This document shows positions 58,293 through 64,000 of a stretch of 64,000 nt of DNA, piece after piece. Under the pieces are notes generated by a model. It saw nothing but the letters and a program-made list of their open reading frames with translations, was not told the DNA's origin and searched no databases. Position numbers and translations under genes: made by a program. The stretch spans positions 2,799,001 through 2,863,000 of the forward strand of contig NZ_CP045798.1 in NCBI RefSeq assembly GCF_000746025.2, read 5' to 3'. This stretch comes from Thermanaerosceptrum fracticalcis. Lineage in GTDB: Bacteria > Bacillota > Peptococcia > DRI-13. Every line of letters begins with the position of its first letter. Within the stretch, counting starts at the first letter, position 1.

Positions 58293-58680
58293 CGAAGAAG
58301 TACCGCGCCTGTATGTCCTTAACAATGAAGAGCAGGCAGCAAAAACTATCCGTAAGCGAAGAAAAATCCCCAAATATTTCAAACTGCTTTCAAGCGCCTT
58401 AGGGGTGTACTTGCTCTTTGCCTTTTTAGCTGGAGGATATGAGATTTGGCAGTTAAAAAAACAACTGGAACAAATTGATTTGGAAAAGAAAGTACTCTTG
58501 GAGCAGCGAACCCGGCTGGAACAAGATATTAAAGCTTTACAGGAACCGGAAATTATCGAAAGGATTGCCCGGGAAAGCCTGGGACTGGTGAAGCCGGGAG
58601 AAACGGTGATTGTTCCGGCCATTCCGGGAAAAAATATACCTAAACCCAAAGAGGTGAACAGTGCTGAAATAGCTGACTAG
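58264..58680 (+). CDS. divIC: Septum formation initiator DivIC/FtsB family
   Basis: The 138-residue protein has a cytoplasmic basic N-terminus (KTIRKRRKIPKYFK), one membrane segment (about 44-60), and an extracytoplasmic coiled coil (YEIWQLKKQLEQIDLEKKVL) ending in ERIARESLGLVKPGETVIV, the DivIC/FtsB signature. It forms the divisome subcomplex with FtsL and DivIB. The start is uncertain: a TTG at 58264 is the first candidate. A CTG at 58285 has a much better Shine-Dalgarno (AAGGAG, six bases upstream), but CTG starts are rare. Confidence 0.9.
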   Translation: MIRKEKKLYSEEVPRLYVLNNEEQAAKTIRKRRKIPKYFKLLSSALGVYLLFAFLAGGYEIWQLKKQLEQIDLEKKVLLEQRTRLEQDIKALQEPEIIERIARESLGLVKPGETVIVPAIPGKNIPKPKEVNSAEIAD

Positions 58681-58717
58681 TGTCATATTGACACTGGCAA
58701 AACCCTTAAGCTATAAT
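58679..58717 (+). promoter_or_regulatory. Sigma-A promoter of yabR overlapped by a palindrome
   Basis: TTGACA (58688-58693) and TATAAT (58712-58717) are perfect -35 and -10 boxes 18 bases apart. The inverted repeat AGTGTCA-TAT-TGACACT (58679-58695) covers the -35 box and could be a repressor site. It overlaps the divIC stop. Confidence 0.75.
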
Positions 58718-58765
58718 GATTTTATGCTAATAAAAAATAAAAATTTAGGGAGGAAATCTTTTCGC

Positions 58766-59167
58766 ATGTCTATTGCTGTAGGGGCAATCATTGAGGGTGT
58801 TGTTACCGGAATCACTAGTTTTGGGGCCTTTGTAGAGTTACCGGGTGGGGTGACGGGATTGGTTCACATTTCCGAAGTCGCCGACGCTTATGTCAAAGAT
58901 GTAAAAGATTATCTAAAAGAACAGGATAAAATAAAGGTCAAGGTTATCAACATTGATCCCAAAGGAAAGATCGGTCTTTCCATTAAACAAGCCAATCCAA
59001 ACCCAAATTCTCCCGGAAAGGATAGACGCAGGGAAAAGCCCCGTGCGAACCAGATTTCCTTCGAAGATAAATTAGCCAAATTTATGAAAGATAGTGATGA
59101 AAGGCTTCAGGAATATAAAAGAAGCACCGATGCCAAAAGGGGCGGAAGGGGCTCCAGCCGGTATTAA
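58766..59167 (+). CDS. yabR: S1-domain RNA-binding protein, YabR-like
   Basis: The 133-residue protein has one S1 domain (IAVGAIIEGVVTGITSFGAF; GGVTGLVHISEVADAYVKDV; KVKVINIDPKGKIGLSIKQ) and a basic, Arg/Lys-rich C-terminal tail ending RGGRGSSRY. It resembles YabR and the polynucleotide phosphorylase-type S1 domains. The role is RNA binding of unknown target. ATG 58766 is used because a promoter lies at 58688-58717. It closes the syntenic block. A heptamer element starts three bases after its stop. Confidence 0.92.
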   Translation: MSIAVGAIIEGVVTGITSFGAFVELPGGVTGLVHISEVADAYVKDVKDYLKEQDKIKVKVINIDPKGKIGLSIKQANPNPNSPGKDRRREKPRANQISFEDKLAKFMKDSDERLQEYKRSTDAKRGGRGSSRY

Positions 59168-59169
59168 TT

Positions 59170-59319
59170 AAGGAAAGGGGACACACCTATTTAGTTACTA
59201 GTTACTAGTTATTAGTTATTAGTTATTAGTTATTAGTTATTAGGTACCGGTGGCTTTCAGTGCAATGCTGAAGTCGGGGATTGGAAGTTGGAAATCAGAA
59301 AATGGACAGGAATGTCCCC
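59170..59319 (+). repeat. Complete composite element, plus orientation
   Basis: The element runs from AAGGAAAGGGGACACACCT to GGACAGGAATGTCCCC. After the left end, eight heptamers follow in register, mostly TTAGTTA with two CTAGTTA (59191-59246). The right half has TGGAAGT and TGGAAAT units in the same register, and a TTCAG/CTGAA hairpin lies between. It is the same design as 31158-31354. With the terminator, it is all I see in the 336-base gap between yabR and the sigma factor gene. Confidence 0.82.
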
Positions 59320-59335
59320 AATATGAGAGATAATC

Positions 59336-59362
59336 AAGCACTCCTTAAGGAGTGCTTTTTAT
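59336..59362 (+). terminator. Terminator downstream of yabR and the element
   Basis: AAGCACTCC and GGAGTGCTT form a 9-bp stem around TTAA, followed by TTTATAT. Confidence 0.85.
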
Positions 59363-59503
59363 ATTAACCGATTTTCCATTGCTTGCACCACCTATCTCAA
59401 TAAATAATGTAAATGATAATAGAAAATCATATGGCAGGAAAAGGAATTTAGCTGACATATGAAGAAATATATAACAAAGGCATAAACAAAAGGGCGTGAT
59501 TTC

Positions 59504-60049
59504 ATGACTCCTGAGCTGGATTTTAATACATTATTTCGACAATACTATAGCAGGGCGTTTCGTCTCGCTTACTTTATGACTAATGATAAAACTCTTTCGG
59601 ATGACATTGTACAAGAAGCATTTCTAATTGTTTATAATAAAATAAACACATTAAGGGACAAGGGAAAGTTTCGATTTTGGTTAAATAAAATAGTAATCAA
59701 TTGTACTAATCAAATCCTCAGAACGAACTCAAAATATTACCTGACGGATAATATTGAAATTATTGCAAATAAATTTACAAATGAAGAGTGTTATGATCCC
59801 CTGAATATAATTGAAGAAAACGAACTGAACAATGAAATCTTAAAATTTATACAGCAACTCGGTAAATTAGAACGGGAAATATTTATCTTAAGATATTACG
59901 AAGAGTACTCTTATAAAGAGATTGCCGAGACACTGGGCATAAACGAAAGTACAGCACGTAGCATTATACATCGTGGCAAAAAGGTACTGGTTCACTATAT
60001 AAAAAATTATGAGAGCGGATATGCAGAGAAAGTTGGCGATGTATTATGA
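59504..60049 (+). CDS. ECF-type RNA polymerase sigma factor
   Basis: The 181-residue sigma factor has region 2 (FRQYYSRAFRLAYFMTNDKT; DIVQEAFLIVYNKINTL; FRFWLNKIVINCTNQIL) and region 4 (LEREIFILRYYEEYSYKEIA; LGINESTARSIIHRGKKVL), with no regions 1 or 3. Its stop overlaps the next gene by ATGA. The following gene encodes a membrane protein with an anti-sigma layout, so the pair is a sigma/anti-sigma module. Codon use is more A/T-rich than in the block before. Confidence 0.93.
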   Translation: MTPELDFNTLFRQYYSRAFRLAYFMTNDKTLSDDIVQEAFLIVYNKINTLRDKGKFRFWLNKIVINCTNQILRTNSKYYLTDNIEIIANKFTNEECYDPLNIIEENELNNEILKFIQQLGKLEREIFILRYYEEYSYKEIAETLGINESTARSIIHRGKKVLVHYIKNYESGYAEKVGDVL

Positions 60050-60780
60050 GTGATTTTTTAGACGATAAAATCAGAGAATCTTTTAAGGAATTGGATGAAA
60101 AGATTCATGTAGATACAGAAGAGGCTTATAATAGGTTCCTTGCTAAAATAAAAGAGAGAACCTCCCAGGTTCCAACCACCAATACTCCTCAAGAAAAGAG
60201 GTCCCGTGCAAATTACTCAAAACTACTGATTGCTGCAGGTTTAATAGGGGCCTTTATACTTGGTAACATATTTACTGGTAGTGTTACGGCCGCAGGTAAC
60301 GTAATAAAAACATATTGGATAAGAGGTAGCAATCTGCTACGCAGCACCATTAATATCAATGAGGGCAAACCAGTCCAGACACCCCTTGAAGAAGAATTCA
60401 AAAGTATAGAAGAAATAAAATCCCGGGCATCCTTTATGATAAGAGAAATCAGTGACTTGCCTGCTGGAGTAACAGTTGAGAAAATTACATTCCAAAAAGC
60501 GGATAACACTGAACGAATACTGTTTTATATGAGGGGAAACGGTAAGAGTCTCCGCTTTACCCAATGGTTGTTGACAGGTTCCAGTTCCTCGGTTAGTGTT
60601 GTGGACAGCAGTAACAGTGAGATCAAAAAATTTGTTTTTAACAACAAAGTATACGATATTGTGGTTTTCAAAAATGGCGACATTATATGTAAGTTTACAG
60701 ATGATCAGTTGTTAATTATGGTGGAGGCCAAAGGCTTTACATTCGATGAATTTACCAAAGCATTGACCAGCATCAAATAA
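60046..60780 (+). CDS. Probable membrane anti-sigma factor with DUF4367-like outer domain
   Basis: The 244-residue protein has a cytoplasmic N-terminus of about 60 residues (possible sigma-binding part), one membrane segment (LLIAAGLIGAFILGNIFTGS, about 60-79) and an outer domain of about 160 residues. The outer domain begins EIKSRASFMIREISDLPAGV and ends LLIMVEAKGFTFDEFTKALT, as in DUF4367 proteins. It overlaps the sigma factor gene by four bases. The signal sensed outside is unknown. Confidence 0.82.
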   Translation: MSDFLDDKIRESFKELDEKIHVDTEEAYNRFLAKIKERTSQVPTTNTPQEKRSRANYSKLLIAAGLIGAFILGNIFTGSVTAAGNVIKTYWIRGSNLLRSTININEGKPVQTPLEEEFKSIEEIKSRASFMIREISDLPAGVTVEKITFQKADNTERILFYMRGNGKSLRFTQWLLTGSSSSVSVVDSSNSEIKKFVFNNKVYDIVVFKNGDIICKFTDDQLLIMVEAKGFTFDEFTKALTSIK

Positions 60781-60782
60781 AA

Positions 60783-60824
60783 AGAAGGCGACTTCCGGAT
60801 AACCGGTTAGTCGCCTTCTATTTT
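60783..60824 (+). terminator. Terminator after the anti-sigma gene
   Basis: AGAAGGCGACT and AGTCGCCTTCT pair, with an inner CCGG/CCGG stem, followed by ATTTT. Confidence 0.85.
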
Positions 60825-60862
60825 AACGTATAGGAAAGTATAAAAATTTTTGTGGTTCTCAG

Positions 60863-60886
60863 CCCTTGCTAAGCAAGGGTTTTTTC
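60863..60886 (+). terminator. Strong terminator just upstream of the transposase
   Basis: CCCTTGC and GCAAGGG form a 7-bp stem around TAA, followed by TTTTTTC. It may shield the transposase from outside transcription. It is the likeliest part of the left end of the insertion sequence, though the boundary is not proven. Confidence 0.7.
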
Positions 60887-60932
60887 ATTTTTTAACGAAA
60901 GCAGGAAGTAGTCGTTAGAAAGGTGAGAACAT

Positions 60933-62192
60933 ATGGGCCAGGATAATATCTTAAGAGAGATATTTTTTGATGAGAACAAGCATTGGGAAAAGTTTGTTAA
61001 TAAATACGAAGACAGAATACGTCCTGTTGTGATAAAGGAAATCAATAAATTTAATCGATGTGGACAAAAAGAAGCAGGATTTACTCTGTTCGCATGTCCG
61101 GTATGTGGAGAAATGAAAATAGTTCCTCACACGTGTAAGGGACGTTTTTGTACATCGTGCGCAACCGGATACACCCAAGAATGGAGTCGAGAAACCAGTA
61201 AAAGAATGTATCCGGTTCCTCATCGCCACATCATGTTTACAGTGGACGAACGTTTGTGGGAAATATTTACCCGTCATAGAGAACTCTTGAAAGATCTAAT
61301 GGACCTGGCAGTAAAAATACTATTAGAATGGCTGAAGAAAAGAGGAAAAGTCAAATCCGGCGCCATGGTAGGAATACATACCTTTGGAGCAAGAATGAAC
61401 TTCAATCCCCATGTACATATCCTAGTAACTGAAGGTGGTTTTGACGGAGCGGGGAAATGGGTTGTTAAAGACTTTATCCCATATGTAATGCTGAGGAAAA
61501 GGTGGCAGGCGGCAGTAATGGAGATGTTGAAGAAAAAACTGCCGGAACAAGAAGTTAAACGATATAAGAAGTTGTTTCAAAAGATATGGGATGATAACCC
61601 TGAAGGATTTGTAATCTATGGTCCGCCCAATAAAAAAGGACAAGGGTCAGTAGAAGCCCAAGTAGGATATATAGGGCGGTACATGAGAAGACCTGCCATG
61701 GCGTTAAGCAGAATTGTAGACTATGACGGGGAAAATGTAACCTTTAAATACTTTGATAAAACAGAGCAAAAAGAAAAACAAGAAACCATCACCGTAGAAG
61801 AATTCATATCACGGATAATAAGGCATATACCGGATGAGCAATTTAAAACAATCCGGTATTATGGAATTTACTCCAGAAGGAGTAAAAGATTGGCTGACAA
61901 ATTAATGGAAGCATACCTGGGAAGGCAGAAAAGAAGGAAAAACGGCCAAAGAGGAAAGCAACGGATAGGCTGGAGAAATAAAATAGAAGAATTCACAGGA
62001 AAAGACCCGTTAGAATGTATGAGATGTAAAGAGATAATGGAATACAAGGGGAAAGTGTGTCTAAAATCAGGGATATTGAAAGTTGTTGATGCCGTAGATG
62101 ACTTTGCTAAAAAAAGACTAAAGGAGTTGGCAGGAATAGATGAGCCCAGTAAGCAGAAAAAGAAAGAAACACGCAAAGAAAAAGCCGCCTAA
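60933..62192 (+). CDS. IS91-family HUH transposase
   Basis: The 419-residue transposase has an N-terminal zinc domain (FACPVCGEMKIVPHTCKGRF, CTSCATGYTQEW), the HUH metal motif in FNPHVHILVTEGG, and two candidate catalytic tyrosines in VGYIGRYMRRPAMALSRI (Y-x3-Y), as in IS91 rolling-circle enzymes. A CMRCKEIMEYKGKVC cluster lies near the C-terminus. The element would move through single-strand transfer from an origin hairpin. It appears intact. A small zinc protein gene overlaps its 3' end. Confidence 0.9.
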   Translation: MGQDNILREIFFDENKHWEKFVNKYEDRIRPVVIKEINKFNRCGQKEAGFTLFACPVCGEMKIVPHTCKGRFCTSCATGYTQEWSRETSKRMYPVPHRHIMFTVDERLWEIFTRHRELLKDLMDLAVKILLEWLKKRGKVKSGAMVGIHTFGARMNFNPHVHILVTEGGFDGAGKWVVKDFIPYVMLRKRWQAAVMEMLKKKLPEQEVKRYKKLFQKIWDDNPEGFVIYGPPNKKGQGSVEAQVGYIGRYMRRPAMALSRIVDYDGENVTFKYFDKTEQKEKQETITVEEFISRIIRHIPDEQFKTIRYYGIYSRRSKRLADKLMEAYLGRQKRRKNGQRGKQRIGWRNKIEEFTGKDPLECMRCKEIMEYKGKVCLKSGILKVVDAVDDFAKKRLKELAGIDEPSKQKKKETRKEKAA

Positions 62193-62394
62193 AGTAGGCG
62201 GCAAGGCAACCATCAAATTTGTTTGTTTGCAGTGTAACATAGAAGAAGACATTCCGAAGGAAGTGGTGGATTACTGCGATATGATGGATGACGGAGATAT
62301 TTCAGTTCCACCAAGGTTTAGTTGTGAGGTTTGTGGCGGTGAGATGCGCCCAAAAGAATACTTAGGTGTGCATGGTATTAAATATGAGTTATAG
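62140..62394 (+). CDS. Small zinc-ribbon protein overlapping the transposase gene
   Basis: The 84-residue protein has a basic N-terminus (RKRKKHAKKKPPK) and two CxxC pairs (VCLQCNIEED and SCEVCGGEM) that would hold one zinc. It overlaps the transposase by 53 bases in another frame, and AAAGGAG lies 12 bases before ATG 62140. It may be an accessory protein of the insertion sequence. I do not recognise a named family. Confidence 0.65.
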   Translation: MSPVSRKRKKHAKKKPPKVGGKATIKFVCLQCNIEEDIPKEVVDYCDMMDDGDISVPPRFSCEVCGGEMRPKEYLGVHGIKYEL

Positions 62395-62403
62395 GAACCA
62401 AAG

Positions 62404-62431
62404 AGCGCGCGACCTTGGTCGCGCTTTTTTT
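62404..62431. terminator. Terminator hairpin at the right side of the IS91-like element
   Basis: GCGCGAC and GTCGCGC pair around CTTG and are followed by TTTTTTT. IS91 elements end in a similar hairpin at their replication origin, so it may be part of the right end. It also lies between convergent genes. Confidence 0.75.
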
Positions 62432-62867
62432 ACTGTATTGTAATGGGATCTGAGTATGCTTCCCTGGTATCATTAACTCCTGAAGTGGCCTTTGATACTA
62501 TTAACAGGCGATAGGTATAACCCGTTGATACAGAAGCCGTTCTAAAGTCACTTATGTAGTCTGTACTATAAACGGTTTTCTGAAAAGAGTTTACTGTTGA
62601 CCAGGAAGTTCCAGATTTTTTTTGTAGATACATTGTTTGTGTTATAGAACTTACAGTTGTACTACAGCTAGTATCCGCTGATAAAGCAACCAATTCCGGT
62701 CCGGCTTGAGTTATTGTCCCATCTACATAGTTTATTAGAGTTCCTGTAGAGCTAGTTAGTGGTTCGCTTTGCTCCAATTTGAGATTTGCTTGTGCGAATG
62801 AGACGTTACCTACCAGGGATAAAGTAAGAAAAACCATGAGCAGCAAGGGTACAAATTTTCTTTTCAC
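62430..62867 (-). CDS. Secreted protein of unknown function (DUF6147-like)
   Basis: The 145-residue protein has a clear signal peptide (VKRKFVPLLLMVFLTLSLVG, cleavage near SFAQA) and a Ser/Thr-rich beta-type mature part with TLINYVDGTITQAGPELVAL and YRLLIVSKATSGVNDTREAY. This resembles small DUF6147 exported proteins of Bacillus and Clostridia. The GTG start at 62867 follows GGAGGT by six bases. The function is unknown. Confidence 0.72.
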   Translation of the reverse strand: MKRKFVPLLLMVFLTLSLVGNVSFAQANLKLEQSEPLTSSTGTLINYVDGTITQAGPELVALSADTSCSTTVSSITQTMYLQKKSGTSWSTVNSFQKTVYSTDYISDFRTASVSTGYTYRLLIVSKATSGVNDTREAYSDPITIQ

Positions 62868-63082
62868 GTTACCACCTCCATAAGTTTTCACTATATAGAG
62901 GCGATCGATTACCGTTTCGTTGCATATATAAAAAAATAATTAGTTTATGCAACCTTTTTGAAAATATCACTCTCTTATTGATAGGAGGTAAATATTACCT
63001 CGCGGAAGGGGGTGATTCCATTGGGCTTGCTTGTCATTCCATTATAAATGTTAACTTATAATAGAAGGAGTGTGAAAGTGCT

Positions 63083-63769
63083 ATGATGAAAAAATTGTTA
63101 ACTCTAACACTTTGTTTAATACTGATATTTTCATTAACTGCACCAGCTTTTGCACAAGATCATTCAGTTACTATAATTGAGTCTAAGATTTATACTACCG
63201 AACAAGGTGTGCGCGAAGAAGGGTCCTATTCGTATAAAGGAAAAATTTATACTTATGTATTGGACAGAGGCAAAGATGGCTCCTTTAGAAACGTAGTAAC
63301 AGAAAAAGAAAGCAATACCACGGAGGTTTATACCTATGATAAAGAAAACAGGAAACTGTACCTAAACGGCAGCACCCTTGTCAGTGAAACAAAAGTCACA
63401 AAAATAAAAATAGATAAGCCAAGGAATAACGGTATTACTATAATGGGATACAGCAGCGCCAGCCACTTTATTGAGTACGGTAGTACTTACTTTGATATGA
63501 TAACTGTAGCAGCCGTAGCCTCAGCATTAGCCGCAGATATTCCTTCCCCTTACAACAAGGCATTAGCCATCGCTTCTGTTTATGTAGCTGGTTACGCTGG
63601 AATTAATACTACCTGGTGGAAGAAAGATTACTGGAGATATTATGACTATACCTCAGGCGGTTACTATTATCCCTACATGGATGATATTACTTGCTATGCT
63701 TACTGGGACAGTCAACGTACTAATTGCTATGACACTGAATACTGGCAAGAATATGCTCCACTGCCTTAG
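63083..63769 (+). CDS. Secreted aromatic-rich protein of unknown function
   Basis: The 228-residue protein has a signal peptide (MKKLLTLTLCLILIFSLTAP, cleavage near AFAQD). A beta-rich domain (about 27-115) is followed by a hydrophobic stretch (YFDMITVAAVASALAADIPS, then KALAIASVYVAGYAG). The C-terminus is full of Tyr and Trp (TTWWKKDYWRYYDYTSGGYYY). I do not recognise the family. Two cysteines lie in the C-terminal part. AAGGAG lies 13 bases before ATG 63083. It stands alone with a strong terminator. Confidence 0.8.
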   Translation: MMKKLLTLTLCLILIFSLTAPAFAQDHSVTIIESKIYTTEQGVREEGSYSYKGKIYTYVLDRGKDGSFRNVVTEKESNTTEVYTYDKENRKLYLNGSTLVSETKVTKIKIDKPRNNGITIMGYSSASHFIEYGSTYFDMITVAAVASALAADIPSPYNKALAIASVYVAGYAGINTTWWKKDYWRYYDYTSGGYYYPYMDDITCYAYWDSQRTNCYDTEYWQEYAPLP

Positions 63770-63773
63770 AATA

Positions 63774-63810
63774 AAAGGGGCTAACTGTTAAGTGGTTAGC
63801 CCCTTTTTTA
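63774..63810 (+). terminator. Terminator after the aromatic-rich secreted protein gene
   Basis: AAAGGGGCTAAC and GTTAGCCCCTTT form a 12-bp stem around TGTTAAGTG, followed by TTTA. Confidence 0.9.
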
Positions 63811-63828
63811 AGTTAAAACCTTTTCCTA

Positions 63829-63857
63829 TTACAACATTTGTGGGTTTATAATATAAT
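63829..63857 (+). promoter_or_regulatory. Probable sigma-A promoter of the last gene
   Basis: TTACAA (63829-63834) and TATAAT (63852-63857) are 17 bases apart, with a second overlapping TATAAT at 63847. It lies 33 bases before ATG 63891. Confidence 0.6.
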
Positions 63858-63890
63858 AACGGTAAAAAGAATGTAAGGAGTTCTTATTAT

Positions 63891-64000
63891 ATGGACGGCA
63901 AAATGTACATAATTAATATAACAAATAGGATAGAGAAAATCAGTAACTACTTAATAAAATTTATAGCTGTCTGTCTTCTTATTACTTCGTTTTTTACAAC
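63891..64000 (+). CDS. Start of a membrane or exported protein, 3'-truncated by the window
   Basis: ATG 63891 follows AAGGAG and the frame stays open to the window end (36 codons). The visible N-terminus has a short polar part (MDGKMYIINITNRIEKISNY) and then a hydrophobic segment (LIKFIAVCLLITSFFT), so a membrane anchor or signal sequence is likely. Nothing more can be said from this fragment. Confidence 0.6.
   Translation, partial: MDGKMYIINITNRIEKISNYLIKFIAVCLLITSFFT

Noticed and set aside
59191-59246. CRISPR-like array because of regular repeats
   Set aside because: The period is seven bases with no spacers and no cas genes nearby. These are tandem heptamers.
62404-62431. Calling the hairpin a proven IS91 origin end
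   Set aside because: It has the look of an intrinsic terminator between convergent genes. Without a second copy the transposon boundary cannot be set.
63013-63045. Tiny leader peptide (GTG or TTG start, 8-11 codons) before the aromatic-rich secreted protein
   Set aside because: AGGGGGTG followed by a short hydrophobic frame ending at TAA is suggestive, but it is too short to separate from chance and has no attenuator after it.

Overview
The window is 64 kb of a spore-forming, low-to-mid GC Firmicute, most likely an anaerobic member of the Clostridia of the Peptococcaceae/Thermoanaerobacteria kind. The evidence is the Bacillus-like order ispE-purR-spoVG-glmU-prs-ctc-pth-fin-mfd-spoVT-yabM-yabN-rqcP-yabP-yabQ-divIC-yabR (about 35.3-59.2 kb), a complete set of spore genes, TRAP and P-type transporters, and an H-NOX chemoreceptor of the kind known from anaerobes. 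No rRNA, tRNA or CRISPR array was seen.

Layout. 0-2.6 kb: the end of a TRAP transporter operon (dctP partial, dctQ, dctM). 2.8-5.7 kb, minus strand: a BadF-type activase paired with an unknown protein, then a VUT transporter and an ECF S-component that is divergent from a MocR regulator. 7.3-11.3 kb: an FMN riboswitch driving ribD-ribE-ribBA-ribH. 11.4-14 kb: a three-gene lipid-linked sugar cassette. 14-18.7 kb: padR-chrA (chromate) and arsR-cadA (heavy metals). 18.9-24.7 kb: asnS, a PAS histidine kinase, typA. 24.7-26.1 kb: uraA behind two PyrR-binding loops. 26.2-35.3 kb: a cyanophycin metabolic island, with a sigma-54 activator, a textbook -24/-12 promoter, nhaC, iadA, a DUF1540 protein, cphB and cphA. 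35.3-59.2 kb: the conserved housekeeping/sporulation block, interrupted by extra genes (GntR, nucleotidyltransferase, a PrsW/CPBP-like protein, prsA, hup, an H-NOX chemoreceptor). 59.5-64 kb: a lower-GC accessory tail with an ECF sigma/anti-sigma pair, an IS91-type HUH transposase with a small zinc protein, and secreted proteins of unknown role.

How the genes fit together. The riboflavin genes share one riboswitch. In the cyanophycin island cphA makes the polymer, cphB cuts it to beta-Asp-Arg, and iadA is the likely dipeptide hydrolase. IadA lies in an operon with an NhaC antiporter under a sigma-54 promoter next to its probable activator. The yab block serves sporulation, cell division and translation quality control.

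The most unusual feature is not a gene. Several intergenic gaps (around 10.6, 31.2, 49.4 and 59.2 kb, with short tracts at 31.68 and 51.1 kb) hold DNA with a seven-base period in which the unit drifts gradually in sequence while the register is kept for up to about 140 bp. Two of these tracts lie inside elements with conserved ends (GGGGACACACCT on one side, AGGAATGTCCCC on the other), a third carries only the first end, and a minimal copy of the element appears to have inserted in frame into the start of the MocR gene between 8-bp direct repeats. Other notable points are the dual PyrR control of uraA, the O2-type residue set in the H-NOX chemoreceptor, and a cluster of hairpins between spoVG and glmU.
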